From positions 11,465,001 through 11,529,000 of the forward strand of contig CM057235.1 in assembly GCA_029891385.1 (NCBI GenBank): a DNA stretch of 64,000 nucleotides, given 5' to 3'. The notes below the pieces were generated by a model. The model was given only the letters and a program-made list of their open reading frames with translations. It searched no databases and was not told the origin of the DNA. A program made the position numbers and the translations under genes. Origin of the DNA: Erythroxylum novogranatense. Lineage: Eukaryota; Streptophyta; Magnoliopsida; Malpighiales; Erythroxylaceae. Below are positions 45,132-56,018 of the stretch, one piece after another. The first letter of the stretch is position 1, and each line of letters opens with the position of its first letter.

Positions 45132-47299
45132 TGTTGGGCCCGAGTCCTGGATCTCCATTCCCGATGTGGCCCCTCAGGCTGCGCCCGCGACGGTGCCCCA
45201 GTACGTCGGACCCGATCCCAACAACCATACATATACACAATTCGATTCACACATACTCATACTCATTCATGAAATTTCGCACACATTAACACATAATCAA
45301 ACAACCCACAAACTAAGGGGCATCATGCCATTACAATTCAAAGGAAATTCAGCAAATATCCTCAAATATAGCATAATACAAAATAAAATTTAAATCCAAA
45401 ATATATAAGTATGCTCCATGATGATATGCTGGCGGGCTAACCAAAGTACTAACTTAATGCAAAGCTCCTAACTAGCTTGAAGTTTCCGATGCCTTGCAAG
45501 ATCAACGACCGCCTGCTTACACTTTTGAGGAGGAGAGTAATGGGGTGAGCTGCGAAGCTCAGTGGCATATACGTTTATAGCCATTGGCAACGAGCCACAC
45601 AATCATACAAGTATAGCAAGTCAAAAATTCATCAAGTGATTCACATTCATATAAACATATGTCATGCAATAACATAACGATTATTATGCATCATTTCTAT
45701 CCAATCAATCATGAATGCACACAAATGGTTCGAGAGTTCTGTAAAACAATCCGGATAAACCAAAGTTTATTCCGTAAACTATCCGAGTCTGATTTCTCAA
45801 GGATCTCGTTGCCTCAAGCGGACAGCCGGGAGAAGGTTTTATGTCAACGTGCACGGACTCCATCCGTAACTCTCTCACCCAAACAATACACATAACCATT
45901 CGTTCCATGTTTAAAGCATTTTTCAAAGATTTCAAAATTTCATTCTTTCCATTCTCACAAAATGCCATAAGGCCTATCAAGGCCATGCATAATCATCATC
46001 ACAATGCATGTTCAATATTTCAACACAAGTAATGTCACATAATGCAAGCAAGCATACATAAGGCAATTTGCCCATACACACAATAACCATAAACATATTA
46101 CCCACCTAATATCGCTCGAGTATCTGACTCACTGGGGTCCTTCCTCTTGCGATTGGGTCAGGTCGGCTTGGTTTCCTATAATAAACCAAGTTCTCATTCA
46201 ATCAATACGCAAAAGAAATAGTCCATAAAGCTTGACAATCAAAAGTAAAGCACTAAAAATCTACATCCGACTTCTATCTAAATTCCCAAACCCTTAAAGG
46301 CTGATTTCGAACTTCCTTTCTTCATACAACTTGTAGCCCTTTATTTCTAGATCACAACGAATCTAAAATCACCTCATTTGGACATCTATAGCAAAAGATA
46401 TACCCAAAATACCAAACTTCATCTTTGCTGGAACCAGGGCGCTCGTCGCGACGTAGGGACATTCGTCGCGACCAAGACTTCGCTCACCGCGACGAAAGCC
46501 ACGCTCGTTGCGGCGAACAGCCCGCGCTCGCCGCGGTGTGCACACAAGTGTGCGCCGCAGCAAAGACCATGCCTTCGCACGTCGCGGCGAATAAACATTA
46601 ATTCGTTGCGACGTTGCTTCCCTTTCTTGCACGCCACGACGTGTTCATACGCACGTCGCGACTTACGAGTCTGGAGAACGACTCCGAAACCCGATTTCTA
46701 GCATTTTCCAACTTCAATCCTCTCCTTTTTCCAAATGCAACACATCTAAACCTTAGAGCAAGTCTTATGCTACATTTCTAACTCAGTAGGAACTCAAAAT
46801 CAATCATAAACGCATCAACCCAAGAAATCTAACCATTTTTTTGCTTTACCAACCGTAAAACCTTCGATTCTCTACATTCTACATTCTTCTAAGTTTAATC
46901 TAACCAAAACAAGATTAACACAAGCAGAACTTACCCAGAAATCACGTTAAACTGTCGAAAATCTTCAATGGTCGAAATCTCTCTTCTCCTCTCTTCCTCC
47001 TTCACGACGGCGCTTCTCCTTCTTTCTCTTCTCCTTTTCCTTCTTCTAATTTCCTACTTAAGTCAAAGGAAGTATAAAGACCATTATACCCTTCCTTTCA
47101 AAGCTTAAATTTATCTAACTCAAGAAATCTTCCCATAATGCCCTCATAACTTTTTACTCTTTTTAATTCTCACTTAACCACAAATAAACCTTAATTATCC
47201 AATAATCCTCTCAATTTAATCAAACTAAGGCATAAACACATAATTAACACAATTCATGCGTTATAACATCATTAAAAAAACAAATTTCGGGGTCCAACA
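45132..47299 (-). repeat. 5' LTR of the Gypsy element (right)
   Basis: 2168 bp, plus-strand TGTTGGGCCCGAGTCC ... GGTCCAACA. It carries the stem TGAGCT/AGCTCA (45546-45561), the CpG-rich core with repeated CGTCGCGAC words (about 46436-46680, slightly longer than in the left LTR), and the module tgggtatatcttttgc followed by agggctacaagttg (minus strand, 46310-46415). Confidence 0.92.
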
Positions 47300-47470
47300 T
47301 AGGTCTTAGCACCGAACCTCTATAAAAACAGTATTTGATCTTCTTCCCTATTCTTTTCATTTAAATTTGTTTAAATTGTTTTTGTGTGAATTAACTTATG
47401 ATTTTATTGTAGAAAATTTTAAAAAGCTTAAAGATCTATTCAACCACTCCCCACCTCTAGATCACTTACT
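47300..47470 (+). repeat. 3' LTR of Sirevirus element 2, last part
   Basis: Begins with the taggt duplication and continues cttagcaccgaacctctat exactly where the LTR stopped at 38084. It ends gatcacttact, so the final CA has become CT. It is followed by gtatg, the target duplication. Confidence 0.9.
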
Positions 47471-49627
47471 GTATGTCAACACCATGATAGCAAAATGCAA
47501 GGGGTTGCATGGAGTAGGGCTGAAAGGTATAGTTCCTTGTTAGAATCATTTCACTTAATTTAGCCAACTAAAAACATAATTGTGGATTACAATTAAAGGC
47601 TTAGCAACAGTATGATAATAGTTGTCATTAAAAGAAAACGATTGCATAATTTTTCTTGCCTATATATGATATGATAGAAATCGTATGTATTTCTAATTCA
47701 TGCTTATGAGTATTTGATACTAAATTTAGATTCAACATTATTGTAGTGTTCAATGTATGGTTAGAAATAGATTGCTAAGTCAAAGTAGTTGATCCAAGTT
47801 TATGCAAATAGTTTGTATATGTATTGGATTAAAGGAGACTTATGCTTAATATAAACGGCAAGAATAAAAACTTAGATAACCGAGACAATCCTTTTATGTA
47901 TGTTGGTTAAATCAAAACAATGAGAATCATAAAGTTACATATAAGGATATGTGTATCCTTTTGATTATGAATCATATGTAACTTGTGAAACTGGTCAAGT
48001 TGAAGAATAACCAAATCGACCTTTAATGAAAGGATGATAATGGTATTAAATTTTAAATCTTATACATGTGATGTATTGGTTAAAATAATAATTCATAAAA
48101 TGATAATACTTATATTTCATTAGATTACTAATGAGTTAGTATGATATATTCATATGTATTAAATGAAATAATGATTTAAAATTTTGAAAATTTCAAATTC
48201 TTTGAATCTAAGTAGAAATTAAGCATTGAGAATGTTGAAACATTTCAATGAGACTAGTGAGTTGTAAATTTTGGTTATCTAAATGGAATGAGATTTTCTA
48301 GTAAATACCTTCATAACTAAATTGATAAGAGTATGAATTTACGTAAGGAGTAAAATACAATATGAGATATTGTATGATGCAACATATTTCTTTTATAGCA
48401 ATGCCTAGTATAATGACTTACCTTATATAGTACCAATTAAAGAAATTAGCAAGATTTCATATTAGATATCAAATGTTAAGTCTTTGAAAGACTTAAAGTT
48501 AATGATTCAAGAATGTGATGCTTGGTTGAAGCATACATTATCTATTAAGTTTAAAACTAAATTAGTTAATAAAATTTTACGAGATATTCAAAAGATTAGA
48601 TATAATGTTACAAATTCATTGAACAAATTGTTTGATTCAATGTATACTTATAAGAGAATGGTTCTCAAGATAAGTATTGGGAGTAAGAAAGAATTTGAAA
48701 GGTTCAAATCTCATAACATTACATCTAATTGGAACTAATGCCTTTAATGATACATTTGATGTATAGTTCAAAGGCTACGAAACATTGAAAGATTCACATT
48801 CACAATGAATTTAAAGATTTTATTTTAGAGATGATAATTAATTTATCACGTATACAAAAAGGTAAGTGGGAGTATAGTTTTCCTCTTCAGTGGGACTATG
48901 TGGAGACTTATTGATCACAGAGAACAAAAGTTATCATTTTTAACTGTTAAACACATAATTTTCCAAGAACAACTCTTATTGGTTATGAAAAGGTAACAAC
49001 TTAATTATAGGAATTAGATCTATAGATTTAGATTGGAAGTTATTAACTTATTCTAAGTCCAAGTGCATAGATAATGCACTAAAGATGTTTAGTATTTAAG
49101 ATATTAGATACTTGTGAAGTATTCAAGATATTCATTACTTTATGTGTTAGTTGATATTTGAGTTCAAGATGAAAAGGATATATCTTTAGAAGTAAATCCT
49201 AATTAAGGTTTATTTATTTATTACAATATCTATTAGGATTGGAAAAGTTCCAATGTAGCAATTGGTTGTTAATTAAGCCATATTACATTATTCGTTTAGT
49301 GGAAATGATTAATTGGATCAACAATTTTTTTAGTGAACTTGATATAGTTTCTTTGCATTGTTCAAGATAGTAATGTATTGTAGAACATTAGAGTCATTGG
49401 GCATGCATAAGGAGCTAATGTCTCACCAAAGATCCAAGAATGTGTTTAGGAAAATTTTCTTAATTATGATGATAATTAAGATAGGAGTTGTAATATTTAA
49501 TCAAGTTCTCACAATAGAAAATCTTGTAGAATTCTCTCATTAAGCCATGGCCCCAGTAGTAGAATAATCATCATATGGTGATATGGTATGAGATACTTTA
49601 ACGGTTGGCTTAGCGTAAGTGGGAGAT
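47471..49627 (+). repeat. decayed interior of a second old Copia element
   Basis: From about 49409 it matches 6335-6543 (interior end and polypurine tract agtgggagat). Upstream no Copia protein motif can be read. The longest frame (48484-48738, 84 codons, Lys-rich) resembles nothing I recognise and is probably chance. So only the position before the tract and LTR identifies this as element interior. Confidence 0.5.
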
Positions 49628-51090
49628 TATTGATTTTTATGCCCTACAGCTAATCGTTTTAGTTGTAGTTTAGTGATAAATTATTTAAAGGCATTCTTTA
49701 TCTTGTACATGTTTAGATATATATGATAAAGTCTATAGGATAATTGTACATATCAAATGAAATTATAATGAGATTATAATTATGAGATTCATATTGCATT
49801 TATGTATCGTTCCTAAATGTTTCTAATCATTGTTCTATTAAGATTGGACATTAATAGAACGTAAAAAAACTAGCACACATTTTGTTTTTTCTTATGAAAT
49901 AAGCAGTCGATCTCATAGGCTAAAGTATAGAGATACTTAAACAAATGTATGGGTGCTTGCTAGAGAACAAGTTCATTAAACAGACTCAATATGTGAAATC
50001 CATTTAGAAGGTTACTTGTATATCTATGGAATTCTTATTGTTATGATTGTATAAGTGATCCATTGACTTGAGGTCATCAAAGTTATCTTGTATGGGGATT
50101 GCTATGTTTTGATACTACTTATGATCTATTTAATCATAAGTTGTTTAATCGATATTCATTGGATGTAGCATAAACTATATGGAGATAGTTAAGAGATCAA
50201 GATAGAATTCATCACCCTAAAATAATTAGGGAGGATGTTTCATTGTTCTCGATTAGTATTAATTCAAGAAATCCTTGGCCAAGGTGAAATGATGCTTTGT
50301 AAATAGTTTATAAATGTCATTAATTGAATCGATAGCAAATGGCAGAGAACCAATATGATTAGACTTAAAATAGAGTAGATATTAATTTCATGCTCTATGT
50401 GTAATCAGAAAATTGTATGATGAAAGGATTAATTTATACGAAAAAATTTTGCACAGAAAGGTTAGTTAAAACTACTTTGACATCCCTAAATATTTGGGTG
50501 GTCATGATGCATTGCTAGACGTCAATCTTGATCTATGATTATAAATTGTTTAATTGGAGAATTAAAGGTAAATTAAAAGGAGTTTTAATTTATCTAATTT
50601 TAATTATGAATTAAAATTAGATTTTATAATCATTGCCAACATATTTGGAAACCTAATGGGTCTCACATATAGAATGGGTTAAAGAGAGCAAAGTTAATTT
50701 AATCAAGTTAGACTTAATAAAGTTTGAGAAATTTTATGATTAAATTTAAGATATTTAATAAATAAGGATCAATATGAGATATTAAATCTTATAAGGGCAT
50801 AATTGGTATTTAATTAAAATTATATCTAATTTTAATTAAAATTTAATTTAAATTAAATTTCTAACACTGCCAAATCTTATTATATATAGGTTTAAGTTCT
50901 ATAGAGCTGGCATTTCTTACTTAACCCTATGTAAGAGTTACAGAATTCTCTCAACTTATTCTGTGGACACCGTTAGAGGTTGGATATTTGTACAGCTATG
51001 GTGGTTGAGACAGATCGGTTTCAGAAACTATTCGAGGGATACAACAAGATAAAGATTATGCTTTGGAATAAGGTACAAATTAAGTTTTCC
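49628..51090 (+). repeat. 3' LTR of the second old Copia element, cut by CACTA
   Basis: Begins tattgatttttatgcccta after the purine tract (TG start mutated) and matches 6544-7307 and 14092 onward without the insertion present there. It stops at ...attaagttttc, where the CACTA end begins. It is the uninterrupted reference that fixes the limits of the 7308-14091 insertion. Confidence 0.72.
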
Positions 51091-51310
51091 ACTACAAGAA
51101 AAAGACACATTTCGCGTCGTCTTCCCAGTAGACGTCGCGAAATGTAGGAGGCTTTCGTGACATGTTCCCGAACGTCACGAAAGGGGCCAAGATTCCATGA
51201 CATTGTATAGAGACGTCGTGAAAAAACCAAGTGTTAGCTGTCGTTTAGATAGTTAGACGTCGAAAAAATGATAGGCCGACGTTGTGGAGACTTAGATGTC
51301 GAGAAAGGCC
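51091..51310 (+). repeat. CACTA terminal and subterminal repeat region
   Basis: After the terminal CACTACAAGAAAAA there are inverted repeats: CATTTCGCGTCGTC with GACGTCGCGAAATG (one mismatch, 9-base loop) and TTTCGTGAC with GTCACGAAA (perfect). Further gacgtcg words follow to about 51300. Subterminal short repeats are where CACTA transposase is known to bind. Confidence 0.8.
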
Positions 51311-51699
51311 ATGTAAATAATGTTCTCCTGCTGGCCCACCATTGTATTTTCAACTCCCGCTCGATCTCTCCCACGTTTAGCTCTCTGCCACCTTTAGCTC
51401 TCCGTCTCTCTCCCACGTTTAGCTCTCCGTCCCTCGAGCCACCTGCCCTCTCCCAGTTCGAGCCACCTTCCCTCTCCGTCGAGCCACCGTCTGTCTCTCA
51501 TCTTCTGTCGAGCCACCGCCGTTGGAATCGTTGTCTTGCTTCACGAGTTGGGGTCCTGCTGTCGTCTATTGTCGTTGGTTCTGTCGCCCTTGGAATCATT
51601 GGAATCGCCCTTGGAATTGTTGGTCCTGCTGGCGCCCTTGGAATCGCCCTTGGAATCATTGGTTCTATCGTCTACTGCTTCACGAGTTGGTTGAGGTAA
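51311..51699 (+). other. probable CACTA 5' exon (non-coding or leader)
   Basis: CT-rich DNA with repeats cccacgtttagctctc and cgagccacc, then several copies of cccttggaatcattgg. It ends ggttgag/gtaagtag, a good splice donor. A frame through it gives a repetitive ALGIIGIALG peptide, probably a by-product of the repeats. It is likely the untranslated first exon of the transposase gene. Confidence 0.4.
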
Positions 51700-54600
51700 G
51701 TAGTTCAACGAATTTGGACGCGATAAATTTAGGGTAAATTGTTCTATATTGAATCGATTGAAGTTACTAAGGTGTATTGTGGGTGTAAGACTGCTTAATC
51801 TGTTTTTCTGATTATCTGTAACACAATGCATTTGGGTTTGCATTGTGTGACAGTATGTTAAGGAAGAATGTATTTGAAATGTTCGATGAAAGTTCTGAGA
51901 AAATCAGCAGTGTGATCATTGATTTCAATATATTGCAATGTTGATATTTTTTAGGTGATATATATGCATCGACTTAGACCATAAAGTTTCTTCATATGTA
52001 AGGAGGTTCCACGCTCTCTTTGTTAGGAACATCTTACTTGTTAAAGTGGTGTAATCGTAAGTCCTCCTTTCTAAGCTACCTTTAAAATGACAGAACCAAG
52101 TTCTAGACCAAGAGTAGATTTAGTGGCTAAAATTTCTAAGATTTTCTTAAATTAATTGATATGTTTTAGACTTTATTAGTTTGAGTCTCTAGCACTAACT
52201 TCATTAGTGAGAAACCAATCTTAATTTGTTTCACTTAATAAATGGATCATTCTATAAAAATTTGTTATTCCTATCCCTATCTTTAAACCATTATAATTTT
52301 GACTTCTATTTCAAGAGAAAAATTATAGGCCTATAAGAATTTTATATAGTTTAATGCAAATTCTTTTTTCACAATATTTAAAACTCATATAAAGGGCAAT
52401 TTGTAAGCTTAGCCTAGATCTCATTCAGTATGATTAGTATTACCCATTGAGTTGTTGCTCAGTATCCTATAGTCAAATATGGCTTGTTTAGTATCACCTA
52501 TTGAGTTGGTACTTTGTACCTTTAATTCTTCCTTTTAGTTTTTGTAAACATTTGAAGCATTCATACCTTTATGATTAGGTTCTTAGCATTTGTGTCATAA
52601 TATCTTCATATTTAAGAAGTTTTATTAGATGATAATTGAATGTAAAAGGTGCTTTGTTATCTGTTACAAAACTTTTAAGAAACACTTTTATAGGAGAATG
52701 GTCAAAGAATAATAGATTATACGAAATAGTGTAAACTATTAGGGAAGATAGACTTCCATAAGGGATTGACAAGTGATTTGCCTAATCTTTTCCTTAAGAA
52801 CTAGTTGCCCTATTATTTTGTTGATGTAGATAAAATAATTTCCCTTAAAATAGAGGTTAGTTAAATACACTGAGTTCATACAAGTTCTTAAATCATACTT
52901 GTTTAGCTACTTAAGGGAATAGAGGGTGCAATTGAAGTTAATAGATAATGATTAGGGTGAGATAATGAAGGAAGCCATTGAAGAGATATTTTCGTAAGGC
53001 AACTTATTAATAGTAGAATTGTTTGAGGCAAAACATAATTAATGGGCACTATTTTTATAGAGTGAGTAAAAAGTAGGTTGAGATAGATGGAGAAATTGGT
53101 TAGAGAATTGAAAATGCTCTATTTTCACAATCATAAGTAACTAAGATCCACCCATTGTAATTGAGCTTGGCAACTAGTCATTGTTTTTTTAATTATTTTC
53201 CAAAAGCCAATGGCTCTTTTTAAGACAATTTTCTTTAACCTTAATTTTAATGGGACTTATAAAAGTTGGTTTGTTACTATACAAAATGTCACAGATGCTT
53301 GTTATTTGGAATGGTAATTTATGAAAATTATATTCTAAATAAAAGATAACATATTATATGCTTGTTTTGATTGTATTTTTACTATTTATTTTTCATTACG
53401 CTTTGTTTAACTTTGATTTCAAAGGTAAACTTGGTGTATGATAAGAAATTGAGATTCCATTTTCTTATAATAAGAATTAGAGCATGAAAAAATATTTAAT
53501 CATAATTGATGGAAATATACTGAATAAAAGAGGAATAAGATAAGATTGTGATTTGTTGCTTGAAATTATCTATGCATAACATAACAAAGTTAAAAATGGT
53601 GCTTCTTTATTACCTTATCATGTCTAAAATGGGCTTTTAATGACCAAAAGATAGATCTTTGGATAAATGGATAATTGAGTAAATATATTTTTAGAAACTT
53701 AAAGAAAACCGACAAGTCGTAGGCCTTTATCCTTTCAAAGAAATGTCTTTGACTTAATTCTCTCTTTTTCATACACTTTTAATGGATCACATATTTATAT
53801 AAGCAAAAAACATCACGAAGAAAATAATAAAATAGTAAAATCTTTTTCAGTGATTTTAGGACTTCATCCAAGTAATGAGCATATTCATATTGAGCCTAAC
53901 ATCAATTTGCATTTTGAAACTAATCATAGGGGATTGGGTTAGGTTTATTCAATCTAAAGACGAAGTTATGTTTTCTATGTTTAATAATTTTTAAAAGAAA
54001 GCTAGTGATAATGTGTAAACTAAAGAAAGATAAAAATAACAAGTAAGTTATAAGCATAAGATACATCACACATAAAAGTGGGCTTGGGGCTTGATATAAA
54101 ACTACTAACTTTGGACTAGGCTCAAAATTGATTGATAATGGTAAATGTTAGGCAAAGGTTCTAATTAGGTTAGTTAACCTAAGTTAGGTCATTTGAGTTT
54201 ATATGGAATAGGCCAATTTGAAAAACCCATAAACATGAAATTAGTGATAAACCTAAAGAAAATTTGAGGAACTCTAATTTCTTAAACTATCCTTAGCAAA
54301 CATATGTTGAAGCTGTGATACAGAATTAAAATTGTATTAACAAATGACAACAGTGAAACTACAATAACAATGAAACGTTATAAGATGTTGATAATCAAAT
54401 GTCATAACCTAAACCTAATATTTTTTTACTAGTGATTGTGAATATGAATTTCAATCTACTTCTAGAGTTTTTGTAGGAAAAACCATAAAGAAAGAAAAAC
54501 CTTAAATGTGGAACCTTAATTTGGCAGTTTGTGATTATAGTTTTCCTTACTATAATATTCTTAACTTTTGGCAAGTGGACTTGTCATTATATAGTAGTGT

Positions 54601-55191
54601 AGTTATAAATAGTTTTAAATGTGTTCATAAGATTTTTGACATTCAATTGCGAAAGTAGAGTTATAAGTAAAACTGCTTGATGACAGATACTATTTGCAAT
54701 TGTGAGGAGGAGATAGTTAGAGGTGCCATTGGAAAACAAGAACCAGGTATGATAACTTATAATATAAAGTTGCTCGATTGTTAATTGTTTTGTTTGCATT
54801 CATACTTTAGCTATTGAATTTGCTATATGAGATGCCATATAATGCCATACTCTATGCAGTTATGCTAAAGTAAGGATCCTACATTCATACATAAATAGAG
54901 AAGTGAAATGTCATATTTTGCTTAATTTGTTTTATGATTGTTTTTATTGCTCTCTCCCTAGTTTTCCGTATAGTTTATGCAATAATAATACAAATTATAC
55001 ATATTAGTTTGTGCAGAGCTAAGCTAAAATTCTTAGAAACGTAGGTTAACAAAAAATTAGTTTTGCTACTTTAACAGTTAGCTTTTCTCCTACTTCATTT
55101 AGGTACGTAGTAAACCTTTCCTCATCCTTCGCTTACTAACATAACATAATGTTTGCATTCTTAGATTGAATTGATAGGAATTTGTTGCTCT
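51700..55191 (+). other. CACTA intron-like stretch, no gene seen
   Basis: AT-rich, no long frame and no protein motif on either strand. Bounded on the left by a splice-donor-like gtaagtag and on the right by the transposase start. A large first intron is plausible; nested small elements cannot be excluded. Confidence 0.5.
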
Positions 55192-56018
55192 ATGGACAAG
55201 AGTTGGATGAACAGTGTTAGGGTTTCTCGTGAATACATTGATGGAGTAAGGATGTTTATGAATTTTGTCGCTAGGAGAAAGGGCAAAGAGTGTGACATTT
55301 CATGCACTTGTACACGTTGTATGAATTGTTATAAGAGATCTCAGACAAATTTTTATGAACATTTAATGCAATTCGGCATAGACCAATCATACACCCGCTG
55401 GGTTTTACATGGTGAAGTGCCAGCATATAGATTTATGCCTAGGGAAGAAAGGCTTGACACGACAAATGTTGACATAGATGGGACGGGCATTGATATTAAT
55501 GAAGGTGATAGCGATGAGGAGGATGATGGGATGCAAGCTTTGCTTGATGATGTGGGTACTTTTGTAAATGATCATCCAATTAATCAAGGCGGAAGGAGTC
55601 GTCCTACAGGCATTGAACATTCTATTATGGGTGGCTTTCATGAATTGTTGAGTAAAGCTGGTGAAGAGTTGTACCCGGGATGTACAAATTATTCAAAGTT
55701 GTCTTTTCTAATGAAGTTGCTTCATTTGAAAGTGTACAAAAAGTGAAGCAATAAGTCATTTGACATGTTACTTGCTCTGTTGAAGGATGTATTACTGAAT
55801 GGTAAATCTTTGCCGAAGTCCTATTATGAAGCAAATCAATTCCTACAGAACCTAGGTTTGGGTTATGTGTCGATACATGCATGTAAGTACGATTGTTGCC
55901 TATATTGGAAAGAGTATGAGGACTTGGAAAGTTGTCCCCCGTGTGGAACATCAAGATGGAGAATTAATGATGGTAGGGGTAAGAAGATACCACATAAAGT
56001 ATTGCAGTACTTTTCATT
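55192..56018 (+). pseudogene. TNP2-type CACTA transposase, N-terminal part
   Basis: ATG at 55192 (MDKSWMNSVRVSREY). Transposase-associated domain: GVRMFMNFVARR, CTCTRCMNCYKR (Cys motif), HLMQFGID, YTRWVLHGE. Then an acidic stretch and the start of TNP2: ELLSKAGEELYPGCTNYSKL. A TGA at 55744-55746 stands where the family has Trp before SNKSFDMLL (TGG to TGA). The frame goes on in phase: LLKDVLLNGKSLPKSYYEA, LGLGYVSIHACKYDCCLYW, CPPCGTSRW, KKIPHKVLQYF, where the solo LTR cuts it. Transposases of this type cut and move CACTA elements. Confidence 0.85.

Larger units (their letters stand above)
38085..47299 (-). mobile_element. Ty3/Gypsy chromovirus (Tekay/Del-like), 9.2 kb, complete with TSD
   Basis: TGTTAGGCC at 38085 to ...CCAACA at 47299, flanked by a perfect 5-bp duplication taggt (38080-38084 and 47300-47304). 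LTRs are 2149 and 2168 bp. The minus-strand order is gag, protease, RT, RNase H, integrase, chromodomain, which is the Gypsy order; the chromodomain marks a chromovirus and the long LTRs suit the Tekay/Del lineage. The pol frame is continuous in phase with only in-frame TAG stops. It is inserted in the Sirevirus 3' LTR. Confidence 0.93.
18675..47470 (+). mobile_element. Sirevirus element 2, with internal 10.2-kb duplication and nested Gypsy element
   Basis: 5' LTR starts TGTTGGACC at 18675. The 3' LTR, split by the Gypsy element, ends at 47470. Target duplication is gtata (18670-18674) against gtatg (47471-47475), one transition apart. Between the ends the order is: LTR, body A, part of 3' LTR, part of Gypsy LTR, junction at 29290, part of 5' LTR, body B, 3' LTR with complete Gypsy element. 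This order is fully explained by one insertion, a second insertion, then a direct duplication. The internal region (gag, protease, integrase, RT, RNase H, env-like, several polypurine tracts) is that of a Sirevirus. Bodies A and B share stops (for example 22437 and 32622), so the element was dead before it was duplicated. Confidence 0.9.

Noticed and set aside
45659..45986. Frames of 78 and 93 codons present in all three Gypsy LTR copies (also 28424-28751, 38614-38941)
   Set aside because: Conservation is that of the LTR DNA itself; frames overlap on both strands and carry no motif.
48484..48738. 84-codon Lys-rich frame
   Set aside because: No family motif, within a decayed Copia interior; treated as chance.
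51268..51699. 143-codon frame with hydrophobic ALGIIGIALG repeats
   Set aside because: Produced by DNA repeats (cccttggaatc) in a probable untranslated CACTA exon; no ATG at a sensible place and no known family.
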